From assembly GCF_019393635.1 (NCBI RefSeq), contig NC_057861.1:61940532-62004531 (forward strand): 64,000 nucleotides of DNA, given 5' to 3'. Position numbers and translations under genes: made by a program. How positions within the stretch are numbered: position 1 is the stretch's first letter; every line of letters begins with the position of its first letter. The DNA is from Dromiciops gliroides (Eukaryota > Chordata > Mammalia > Microbiotheria > Microbiotheriidae). The notes beneath the pieces are model-generated. The model saw only the letters and a list, made by a program, of their open reading frames with translations. It made no database searches and was not told where the DNA came from. Of the stretch, positions 1-12,500 are shown one piece after another.

Positions 1-104
1 GAGGACCTGAGTTCAAATATGACCTTAGACACTTGCCACTTACTAGCTCTGTGACCCTGGGCAAGTCACTTAACCCCAACTGCCTCACCCCCCCAAAAAA
101 AAGA
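1..104 (+). mobile_element. WSINE1-type SINE, cut by window edge
   Basis: It starts at gaggacctgagttcaaa and runs through ctagctctgtgaccctgggc to an A-rich tail. The 5' tRNA-like part lies outside the window. Confidence 0.85.
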
Positions 105-398
105 ACCTAACAACTGAGACTTATGTTTTGGTTTTAGGTATTCTTTCATTTAGCCTCTCATTGAATTTTTAAAGGACATAGTACAGAAATGAGGTTTCAT
201 TAGGGTTAAGTGATTGTGTTCAAGTTCCCGTGGCTAGTCAGTGGTCCAGTCAAGGTTCACACCCCTATTTGAGCTCTTGGTCTTGTGTGCTTAGGAAATC
301 AAGTGGTGTCTTAACCCGCTTGAAATGACAATGATTTCTCTGTCTCAGAGTAAATTGAGTACCTTCCAAGGTGACCAACTCAGTGTTTTCTCTTACAG

Positions 399-505
399 TT
401 CAGGACCTTAAAGGGCTTGGTTATGAGAAAGGAAAACCTGTTGGCCTCGTGGGGGTGACAGAGCTCTCAGATGCCCAGAAGAAGCAGCTGAAGGAGCAGC
501 AGGAG
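399..505 (+). CDS. SUGP1: SUGP1 exon ([10 protein letters not shown])
   Basis: It follows tcttacag and ends before gtaagc. The first two bases complete a split codon, and the exon ends in phase 0 at Glu. It encodes [18 protein letters not shown] then [17 protein letters not shown]. Confidence 0.95.
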
Positions 506-3500
506 GTAAGCCTGGAAGGGGCGCTGAGCCCCTTCCCCCCACTTATGGGGGTATGCTAATAACAGTACCAGCTGACATTTCTTTTTTACTTGAGGGTTTA
601 TCAAATCCTTCACATGCACTGCCTCAGTTGGTCTTCTCCCCATTTCAAAATCCACAGTTGTATTTCTTTGTCTATAGTTGCCATGATTTGGAGGAAGACC
701 CTAGGTTGCCCTGAGGACTGTCCCGGACCTAGAATGTTAAAAGAAGGGTTGAGGACATGGGCAGGTTGTAGCTCCTTTTGGGCCTTGAGGGCATCAGATC
801 CAGTTCCTTTAGGAGGGGCAGCTTTGATTTTCATCACTATATGAGGAATCCAGGACCGTGGTTATTGTCTCTATTTGCAAATAAGGAAATGAAGGTTCAG
901 AGAAGAAAGGTGACTCTCCCAGCTCTCGAGAACTAAAATTGCGGCTCAAACTTAGGTCCCCTCACTCCAGTGGACAAGCAGCAAAGAAACCGTCATCACT
1001 CTGTATTAGGGCTGAGGTCTTGGTGTCTACTTCAATTCCAGGGTGATGGGAAGACAGATTGTGACTGCCCCATAACAAAATCAGCTTTCAGATGTTAACT
1101 GTAGCCTGTTGGAGGACGTTATCCAGTTTCCTATTTTCTCTGATTATTAGTCATGTAGAAGCTTAGCCGGTTAGCCTGGCAAGCTATGGGACTTGACTTT
1201 ATCACATGCCCTTGCTGGAACCTAATGCTATCTCCCCCCAGATGCAGCAGATGTATGACATGATTATGAAGCACAAACGGGCCATGCAGGACATGCAGCT
1301 TATGTGGGAGAAGGCTGTCCAGCAACACCAGCATGATTATGATAGTGACGAGGAGGTGGACAATGAGCTGGGAACGTGGGAGCATCAGCTTCGTCGAATG
1401 GAGATGGACAAGACACGAGGTAAGTCCATGATCACAAAGGTATAGGTTTGACTTAGGTAACATCCACAGGATTTGGGGCAAGTAGGCTTTGATCCTGGTA
1501 CAAAGAAACAGGGAACAGAAAGGTTTGGATACAATTTTGGAATGTTTAGTCAGAAGAAAAGAAGACCAGGAGTGATCTGATACCTGCCTTTGTATCTGAA
1601 GGTTGTCATGAGGTAGAGAGGGAAGGTTTATTCTACTTAGTCCCTGAGGAACTGGTAAAAGGATCCATAGTCCAACACCTCAGTGTAGGGACAAGCTTCC
1701 TGATCAGGACAGTCCAGGAGCAGAGAGGGCTGCCTCATGCCACGGTGCACTTGGATGCTGGAGATGCTGGGGCTGGATGGTCACTTACAGAGGGTGGTAT
1801 TGTGGGGACGCTGAACTCCAAGACATCCACCCTCCCTTCAAATTCCGAGATGCCTAGACCGAGAATTCTCTTTTGGCTGTCCTCAAGACATCACAACGAG
1901 GCTGTGGCTATCGGCATCAGGGCAAGATATCTTCCTGCTCCCCTGACTTTAAGATGCCTTGGTGTAGAACAGGTAGGGCTGGTAGGCATGGGCAGCTCCC
2001 CAATGTAAGTCAGGTGTACTCTCTCTCAGAGGACTTCTCTCTGCAAAGACCATGGCTGAGCATAGAGAGCAGGGTGTAACAATTGGAATGACGCCACCTG
2101 CTGGAGACTTACTATAGGAAAGCTCTGCCATGAGGAGAAGGCGCCTGAGGGCAAGACATGTGGCTTTTCTTTGGATTCAGGAAGTGACTTTGGCTTGTGG
2201 GAGGAAGAAGGGGCGAGGCTGGCTCCCGCTCTTTTCATGAGGACTCTGGTGGAGAGTGGAGCTAAAGATGCACTCTCCCTTTGATAGATAGATGAATCTA
2301 GGCCTTTCTCTCTCCACCAAATTTTTATTCTCCTTAATAAAGCTTAAAAGTCTAACTCTTGCTACAGCTTATAATTTATTGGTGACCACTCATTAGATAT
2401 TTTAGACAGACTAGCTAGAATATTAGCCCGTTACAAGGGGAAAGGGATGATGAAAAGGGCTGTGTGGGTGGAAGTGAGAAAGTAAGGGCAAAAAATCAAG
2501 ATGAAATGAGGCAGAGAAGCTGGTGGACCAGAGTTGGGTGGTAGTGCTTAAAGGGGAAGCAGAGTCACAGCAAGGAATCTGAAGCTCTAGGCTAGTATCA
2601 GTCATGATGTGAGGAGGTGATCCTGATGGAAAAATTATGGTTTGTTGGACTTAGCGGCCTCACAGGTTCATGTGAATTTTAAACAAGGTCATGCATATCC
2701 TGGCTCCTTCTTCCAGTCTTCCCTGGACTTCATTCAACTGGAACTGATCCCATACAGTGTTTGTAAGAGAGTGCCTTCTTGGGATCCCTCATGATTCTGA
2801 CCATAAGAAGTACAAAGTAGGATTTGGTACAAAGAACTAGATAGATATGTTGAAGAGTAACTTCACACTGTATGGGAACCAGTCTGCATTTGAAAGTGTT
2901 GCTGTTTTTGAGGACCAGACTAAAAATGTCCAGGAATGGGCATCCCTGCTCAGAGAAGAAAGATAAAGGAAGCTTGCAGGTAGAATCTCATTTTAAGGAG
3001 CTCAAGAGAACACCCAAGTTTACATAGTCTCAGAGTTGGAAAGGATTTCAAAGATCACCTCGTCTAACTGAAATAGGAATCTTTCTACATCATCACTAAT
3101 AAGTATTAATCCAGGCTGTCCTTGAAGACATACAAAGATGGAGAGTTGGGGGAAAAGCTGCTTACTACTTCCCATCCCACTTTGGGATAGTTCTTACCTT
3201 AGGAATTGTTTCTTTATATTCAGTGCTGTAGGCACTACTGGATAAAATGGAAATCTCTTGTTTCTATATGGAAGGAATTTGGGGGGTTTATATGATTTAT
3301 CTCATCAGTGTAGGAAACTTCATCAATTCAGATGGACAGCTGTTTCGAAATTTATAGTCTTCAAGGGTTGCCTGGAGCAGTGAAGTGCCTTGCCCAGGAT
3401 CACACAGTATGAGAGGTGGCACTTGAACCTAAATCTACCTGATTCCATTTTTTATCTACTGTATCTTGTTGTGGCTATTTAAGGAAGACAGTTATTTGGA

Positions 3501-6500
3501 ATAGTTTGCAAACACTCATAAATTGGCTGGAAGTATTAAATAAGGGGGATGGCATGAAAGGAAATGAGTAACTAGTTCTAGAGAGAGTAAATACTTGTAT
3601 AGTGACAGTATTTGAATGTAACATAATATGGTCTTAAAAGGCAATGAATGAAATGGAGAGGATCCCAGACTAAGAGTTTTAAGGCATGGGTATGTGCCTG
3701 AGCTGTGATGCTGTGATTTTGAGTATGTCAGTTCACTTTTTGGAGCCTCATTTTCCTCTATAAAATAGTGATAGTAATATTAGTAGGCCTCCACCAGTCG
3801 AGGACGACCATGGATCAGTGCCTTGAAGAGCCACAGGCCACAGTGTGGCTGTGCAGTCCAGTGTGGGAGCTGCAGCTCCTGAGTGACTTATAACTGCTGC
3901 ATACCGTGTTGTATCTACCCCATATGGAGTAGCTGGAGTCCCTTAGGCAGTTGGATGTTGGACATCACATCCCTCTGGCAACTCCTGTGGTGGCACTGGT
4001 GCCAAACTGTATTGGCTCTGCCTCTCCTTTGGATCCACCAATGTCGAGGAGAGGGAAAACCTGCTGCATGGGCAACAGCTTGTTTTCTATATTGATCTGC
4101 CCAGGCCAGCACCCTGGAGATAGTAATATTAGTCCTGCCTATTCCATAGGACCATTGTGAAGAAAGAGATTGATAAACTGTAAAGCACTGTTGGGTTCCT
4201 CAAACCCTTCAGCACACAGTATGTGTAGGGCACTGTGCCAGGTACTGGGGTTTCAAAGACAAAACAAAAAACTGGCCTGGTTTTCGAGAAGCATACATTC
4301 TCCTCAGGGGGCATACTGTTTACACAGGCAAAATAAGTACAATATAATTTTGAGTCTCTTTAATTGCTTTTTTTTTCTTAGAAAGTGCTTCATAGCTGGT
4401 AATGCCCAGGTTAGTGGAGCCCTTCAAACAATAGGGCCCTTCTCATCTTACAGAAGAAATGAGTTGTAAAGGAGTGCCTGAATTACTTAATCAAAACCAG
4501 GATAGGGCAGTAGTTCACACAGTAATATCCTAGAAATAGAGCATCAGAGCTAAGAGAAGTTTTTGAAGCAGGGAGGTGTGATACTCATTCCTTTATGCTT
4601 CAGAGTCTATGACACCAGCAAGGCTTGAGATCTTCATCGGTTGGCCTTTCATACTCTGTCTTTTTCCTAAGCCTTTTCTCTTTTTATTACCTTCACCATC
4701 CAGGAACCAAAAAGACTTGTTATTTTAAAAAAAAAATCCATTCACATTCATCATCAGTTGCTAATTCTTGTCATTCTACCTTCACAGCTTCTCTCAACAT
4801 ACATTGCCTTTACTCACTGCCTCCACTCTAGTTGCAGCCCTCGACACCTCTTGTCTGGTCTGTTGCAGTGGTCTCTTGCTTGGTCTGCTTACATCCTTTT
4901 GCTCCCTCTCCAGGATCAGATACAAGCTTCTCTGTTTGGCTTTTCAAGCTCTTCCTATCTTCCTCCCATCCCACTTTTCCAGCCTTATTGCACATTAGCC
5001 CTCTTCACCCATCTCACTGTCCAGCCCAGGTAACTTTCTTGCCAGTCCTCGCACGCCTTCATCTGTTTCCTCTTTGCCTTTGCTTTTCTCATCTTCTCTG
5101 TGTGTAATGTATTCCCTCCTCCTCAGATCTCTGTTCCCTCAGCAACTCAGCTTAAGCTCCAGCTTGGCTGCTAAAGCTTTCTTTCCCAAGGTTACCTTAT
5201 GTCTGTTTTGTATAAAACTGGATATATGCTTATTATTATTATTATTATTAAAATGTAAGATTTTCAAAAGAAGGAATTGTTTTGCCTTTGTCTTTATAGT
5301 CCCAGTGCCTGGCATTGTTAAGTGACTAGTAGTCATTTAATAAATGCTTATTGATTATATCTAGTTTGATTAGAGGCAACTGGGTGGCACAGTAGATAGA
5401 GCCATAGACCTAGAGTCAGAAAGACCCGAGTTCAAGCAATACTTCATGATGATGAACTGTGAATGTCTTAGCTATTGTCAGCCATAAAATGGTCCAAGAC
5501 ACTTCCAAAGGACTCATGATGAAAAATGCTATCTACTTCCAGAGAAAGAGAAGGATACTGTTGTTCACTTTTTTTTTTTTAGTGAGGCAATTGGGGTTCA
5601 GTGACTTGCCCAGGGTCACACAGCTAGTAAGTGTTAAGTGTCTGAGGCTGGATTTGAACTCAGGTACTCCTGACTCTAGGGCCGGTGCTCTATGCACCTT
5701 GCCACCTAGCTTCTCCTGTTGTTCACTTTCTTTATTTTTTCATTTTTTTTTCTTCTTTGAATATATTTTTTTCTTTTACAACATGACTAATATGGTAATA
5801 TGTTTTTCATGGTTGAACATGTATAACCTATATAAAATTCCTTATCTCAGGGAAGGGAGAGATGAGGGAGGGAGAAAATTTGGAACTCAATTAAAAAGAA
5901 ATACATATTAAAAATTGTCTTTACATGCAATTGAGGGAAAAGATACATTTTTTTCTTTTTTTGTTGTTTTTTGTTGTTTTTATTTTTTCCTTAATAGTAT
6001 TATTTTTCAACTACATGTAAAAGATAGTTTTTGATCTTTATTTTTGTAAGATTTTGAGTTTCAAATTTTTCTCCCTCCCTTCCCTTCCCTCTCCCCAAGA
6101 CAGCAAGCAATCTGATAGAGGTTAAATCATGTTAAACATTAGTCATGTTGTGAAAAGAATCAGAACAAAAGGGGAAAAGCACAAGAAAGAAAATAAATAA
6201 AGCGAAAATAGTATGCTTCAATCTGCATTTAGACTCCATAGTTCTTTTTTTGGATGTGGAGAATATTTTCTATCATGAGTCTTTTGGAATTGTCTTAAAT
6301 CAGTGTATTGTTGAGAAGAGCTAAGTTTTTCACAGTTGTTAAGGGCTAAAATTCTAGCTAAACTGTCTAAAATATCTAATGAGTGGTCGCCAATCAATTA
6401 CAAGCTTTAGCAAGAGTTAGACTTTTAAGCATTTATTAAGGAGAATAAGAATTTGGTAAAGAGAGAGAGAAAGGCCTAGATTCCTATCTATTAAAGGGAG

Positions 6501-9500
6501 AGCACATTTCTAGCTCCCTTCTCCGCCAGAGTCCAGAGGAAAGAGAGCGAGACTGAGCGCCAGTCTCTTCCTTCCTCCTCCCACTAGCCTGCGTCACTTC
6601 CTGACTCCTGGTCTTGCCCTCAAAGACCTTCCCTTCATGGGCAGAACTCTTCTACAGTAAGTATCCAGCAGGTGGCGTTATTCCAATCGTTACACAGTTG
6701 ATCATCACATAATGTCTCTTTACTGTGTGTACAATGTTCTGGTTCTGCTCACTTCACTCAGTATCAGTTCATATAAGTTTTTACAGGGTTTTCTGAAGTC
6801 AACCTGTTGATCATTTCTTAGAGCACATTAGTATTCCATTACATTCATATACCAAAACTTGTTCAGCCATTTCCCAAATGATGGGCATCCCCTTAATTTC
6901 TTTTTATTTTTTTTGGCGGTGCAGTGGGGTTAAGTGACTTGTCCAGGGTCACACAGCTAGTAAGTGTCAAGTGTCTGAGGTCGGATTTGAACTCAGGTCC
7001 TCCTGAATCCAGGGCCAGTGCTCTATCCACTGTGCCACCTAGCTGCCCCATCCCCTCAATTTCTAATTCTTAGCCACCACAAAAAGAGCAACTATAAATA
7101 TTTTTGTACATGGGGGTCCTTTTCCTTTTTTTTTTAATGATCTCTTTGGGATACAGACCTAGTAGTAGTATTGCTGGGTCAAAGGGTATACAGTTTTATA
7201 GCTCTGTGGACATAGTTCCAAATTGCTCTCCAGAATGGTTGGATTAGATCACACAACTCCACCAACAATACATTAGCGTTCCAATTTTTTCACATCTCCA
7301 GCATTTGTCACATTCCTTTTTTGTCATATTAACCAATCAGATAGGTGTGAGGTAGTACCTCAGAGTTATTTTAATTTGCAATTTTTCTCATTGGTAGTGA
7401 CAGAACATTTTTTTCTTTTGACTATAGATAGCTTTAATTTGTTTATCTGAAAACTGCCTGTTCATATCCTTTGATCGTTTCTCAATTGGGGAATGACTTT
7501 CAAAAATGAGGCCTTTATTAGAAACATTGACTGTAAAAATTGTTTCCCAGGTGGGAAAAAATATTTTCAAAATAGAAAAAAGAAAGATCTGAATTCAAAT
7601 CCAGCCTTAGTCACTTAATAGCTTGTGTGACTTTGGATAATACATTTAACCCTTGCCTACCTCAGTTTCTTAATTTCTAAAATTGGGATCATAATAGCAC
7701 CCACCTTTTGTGGTTGTAAGGATCAAATGAGATAATAATTGTTGTGTTTTGCAAACTTTCAGGCACTATATAAATACTAGCTATCATTGTTATTATTGTT
7801 AAACATATTTTGGGCTGTCAATATGAGTAACTTTTACAAATTCTGTACCAAAAGAACAATATTGAGTCCTAAAATATTCTAGGCAGAAGGCACCTTAGAG
7901 GTCATCTATTCTAACTTTCCTTATTTTACAAATGGGAAATAATAGCTTAGCATTTATATAAACCCGTTATGGTTTGAAGAGCAGTTTACATATGTTACCT
8001 TATTTGATCCTTAAAACGACCATACATTATTTAAACCTTACAACAGAGTAGCTTCTATTATCGCCAGAAACTGAGATGGAGAGATGTTAAATGACTTGCC
8101 TAGGGTCACACAGCTAGTGTCTGAAGCAGGTTTTGAACTCAGGTCTTTCTGATTCCAGCACTGTCATTTGTGCAACCTAGCTGCCTTAAAAATCAGGAAA
8201 GGAAGAGAACTTGTAAAGGTTACACAGCTTAGTGTAGTAAGTGAAAGAGCAGGTTTGAAAAACACACTTGTCTTGTAATCTCATCTTTATTGCTTGCATT
8301 AACTGCCAAGTGACTCTATTGGAGATTTTCCTTTAATAGAATTTGTGGTAGCACATCAGCAAAGCTGTTAAGATGTGGAAATAACTTGGTTGTACAGTAG
8401 AACTGGATATTAAAATGGGAATTTCCTGATTATTCTAGGTCCTAGTAAAGCAAGATACTTGATGCCCAGCTAGGCTAATTGCTGAAATCAGATGAGGTAT
8501 TTGTAAAGCACTCAGTATAGTACCTGCAACATAGGTGCTAAAAAATGGTTCTTTCCCCCCCTTCTCCCTCAGAGAACATATTTGTGTATGTATATATGTA
8601 TATATGTGTATGTGTATGTGTATTTACATACACACATACATATATACATAGAACATACACTCAAACACACACACGTGAGAGGGAGGGGCTACAGTTGATT
8701 TTCATTTTCTCATTGGGCTGGGAATGTTTTTACTTTTCCCACATCTCTGTATAGAATGGGCAGAGCAATTGACTAAAATGGGCAGAGGAAAGCACTTCAT
8801 TGGCGATTTCTTGCCCCCTGATGAGTTGGAGAAGTTCATGGAGACATTCAAGGCATTAAAGGTAAGGAAGAAGGAGAAGTGAACCGACTTTTAGTGTCGA
8901 GGGGGTGTTTCTGTTCTCTGATGTTTCATAGTTCTTAGAGGTTTTCAAAGTGTTCTTTATGTACGATCTCATTTGAGTTTTGTGCCATGATACAGAGGTG
9001 AGCTACGCTGGGCCTAATTTTCCTCAGCAGCCCCCTTAGCACTCTAACCACCTCAGGCCAGTTTTCTACTTCTTTCTTCCAAATTAGTGGTACTTCTCTC
9101 CCAGAGGGCTCCCTCTTCAGAGAACACAAGAATTGGATACACTTACGAGTCATGAGTGGGCTAACTCAGAGGAAGACAGATTCATGCTATAGGCCAGTTA
9201 AGGGAGGAATCCCAGATACTGTAGGAGGGGAGTTTCCTGGAGCACATAGTCCTAAAATGAACACAGAAGTCTTGCTCTTCCAGAACCTTCTTCTGAAAGA
9301 TGATGCTAAAGGCCAATCAGATGAGTTGTAAAAGTCCCTGCCATTAGGAGATTTGAGCCCCAGGCTAAATGTGAAGGCAGCTGCTAAGGGTACACCAGCC
9401 TTACATATTTACTCTCTCAGCCTCTTCAGGCTGCTGACTCTAGTGCATAGTGGGCATTGTTTCAGTAGCCTTTGTTTATTATTGCCTCGTAATTGACTTT

Positions 9501-12500
9501 TGAAACCCTAGGGAAGTTTTTCTTGTGTCGGCTAGAACTAACTGGAGCTGTTGACAAGTGTCAGGCAGTTAGCACATATCACTCAAGTTTGATGGAAAGC
9601 TGAAGCCCACTTGAAATCATTAGTATGTGCAGTTTGAACACAGAACAGAATGTTATGGCCCTTGGTCCTCTTGTTAAGTGTGCCAGAGAAAGACTTGAGT
9701 CTCTTAACATCTGGAAAAAAGTTAATGGCTAGTACCCTTTTACTATGGGGAGATATCTATAACAGAAAATATCCCTCCTAGCAATAAGCAAATGGTATTT
9801 AAGCTGCAGTTATGGGATTACTTCCCAAGGCCACTGGAAAGTGAAACTTAAAAGGGAGAGCCACACAGACCTTTCTTCAGTAACTTAAAATACCTTTTAC
9901 ACGGACTCATCAACTCATACTGTCGAAACAAGAAGGGACCTTATGGATAATCTAATCCAGTCCCTTCATTTTACAAATGAGGAAATCCTAACTGTTAACA
10001 GAAGAAGTGAAGTATCTTGCTGGATGTCAAAAAGCCAGCCAGGGCCAAAGCTCAGCAGTTCATACTAACTTCTGGCTTCCAGGTCAGGCCAGGCTCTCTC
10101 TTTCACCTTAGCCAGTAAGATCTGTTACCTCTGCAGGAAGGCCGTGAGCCAGACTACTCAGAGTACAAAGAATTCAAATTGACTGTGGAGAACATTGGCT
10201 ACCAGATGTTGGTGAAGATGGGCTGGAAGGAGGGTGAAGGCCTTGGCTCAGAAGGGCAAGGGATCAAAAATCCTGTTAACAAGTAAGTAAATGGCTGGGA
10301 CATGCTCCATAAGTGGTATTATCTCACTTAGTCCTTCAGAACTGCTGCTTTTCCAATCCCCTACTCAGTACCAGCTCAACATACATTTGTTAGCAACCAC
10401 TAGAGGTGAGGCCTTGGGTTCTGCGCTGCAGATGATGCTGATGCTAACCTGTTTCTGAAGAAGTTAGGACGTAGGGATGCACAGGGAAGTATAGGGATAT
10501 ATGGATGATACACAGGTGGTGACACAGGTGATACAGTGGTACCCAAGGATACCTCTGTGATACCCAGCTGATACATAGGCTATACCCAAGACAATCACAG
10601 TGATAGCCTTTGGATCCTCTGGACACAGGATCCCCCCTGGTGAGTGCATGAGAAGAAGAGAGCAGTGCTGGATAGTCAGACCCTGAGGTGCTTCATAAAT
10701 CGCTTCCAACTGGGAGACTTTGGGAGGGCTTTGTTGGGGAGATGGCAGTGTTGCAGCTGGGCCTTACAGACATTGAAATGAATGTAGGCATTTGCCTGTA
10801 GTGGAACAGGAAGAAGTAATAACACAGAGAATTTAACCTGTAGATGTATCTGTATTTTAAGGGAATCAGGCTTAGTCCTTTCCTTGGCTTTTGTAGAGTA
10901 TCCTTAAGATTTTTGCCTTGATCTCTGAAATGTACTGCCCATAAGATTTCAGTGGGAAGAGACCTTATAGAGATCACCTACATCTTTGTTATAAATAAGG
11001 AATTGAGAGGGTAACTTGCTTGCAGTCTTATGGCTGGCCCTTGACAAAGTTGGGACCAGAGTTGCTGGCTTGTAGAGCACACCATATTCCAGTACTGACC
11101 CCTTTGAATCCCTCAGCCTGTAGGCCTTGACCACCCAGCCTCAGGAAACTTGATAGATCCTTCCTCTGGGGCCAGACCTTGGACTTTTTCGTCTTAATGC
11201 CTTTGAAGGCCCTCTACTATCACTCAAGCTCTGGAGAGCAGAGGCCCTTACTATGTGCCGGGCATTGTGCAGAGGACTGCAGAAACAAAGAAAGGCAGCT
11301 GCTGCCCTCCAGGAGCTCACAGTCTAATTGGGCAGACAATACACAAACATCTATGTACATACCAGTACTTATGAAAGATTAGTGAATCAGTGCTTATGAC
11401 CCTAGAGAGAATTGTTACAGCTTCCTAAACTGCTAGTAGTCTTTACCTCCTCCGTTTCCCTTATCAGATACTTCTTTGTGTATGTTGTATTTTCCCAGTA
11501 GAAGATAAGCTCTTTCTTTCTTTCTTTTTTGGTGAGGCAGTTGGGGTTTAAGTGACTTGCCCAGGTTCACACAGCTAGTAAGTGTCAAGTGTCTGAGGTT
11601 GGATTTGAACTCAGGTCCTCCTGACTCCAGGGCTGACGCTCTGTCCACTGCACCGCCAGCTGCCCCAGAAGATAAGCTCTTTAAAGTTACTGTTTCACGT
11701 ATGTTTCTGTATCACTGGTACCTGGAATGGTGCCTGGCAAAGAGGGTTTGGGGCTGGAGGACACAAGGGAGCTGTGTGTGATTTCCTAGGTGTGGGGAAC
11801 TCCTGTCTCCGATGCAGCTTAAGCAGCTTTGAGTCTTAGCTGCCTGGGCTGGGAGCTTACGTGCCTGTCCACAGTCACACAGCTAGTACAGGTCAGAAAT
11901 GGGATTTGCCGCATAGCATACTTACATAAATGTTGGTCGAATTGAGTTAAGTGCAACAGGGAAGGAGTTTACCTCATCCCACCCATTAATATCCAAGAAA
12001 TGCTCTGAGCAAGATTTGCTCTGGAATAGTATTTCCCAACTGTGCAGTGTCCTTGACAAACCAGGACAGCCAATACATGTATACAGCCACGCAGGACAGC
12101 CATTGTTGCCACCTCTTCAGCCCTAACCATATCATGTATACATGTGTGTGCACACCTCTGTACAAACATCTCTAAAATAATTTGGGCTTTGTATTTTAAG
12201 TAAGCTAAAGAGATTGGTATTTTAAGAAATTCTATAATAAATGCTTTTGTGTAAAGAGAAGAGTCACTCCTAATTTTTTAGCTGTGAGATCGCAGACTAA
12301 GCTCTGTTGTAATGGAAAGAGCACAGGAATTGGATTCAAGTACTGGCTTTTCTACTTATTGACTCTGACTTTCGACAAATTCCACCTTCTCTTCTCCGGG
12401 CCTCACTTCCTCCTTTGTAAAATGATTGAACTTAATTAGATGACCTCTTCAGGTCTTCTCTAGTTGTAACATTCTCAGGTCTTGAATGTGGTTTTTTCGT

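Larger units (their letters stand above)
5945..7568 (-). mobile_element. L1 3' end, - strand, interrupted by an LTR and a SINE
   Basis: Read on the minus strand it holds the end of L1 ORF2 and the 3' UTR: caattggggaatgac, aactgcctgttcatatcc, ataggtgtgaggtagtacctca, ccagaatggttgga, ggatacagacctagtagt and gttcagccatttcccaaatga, in that order along the + strand reversed. Insertions are the solo LTR (6337-6694) and a WSINE1 (6903-7048). T-rich DNA at 5945-5995 is its poly(A) tail. Confidence 0.85.
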
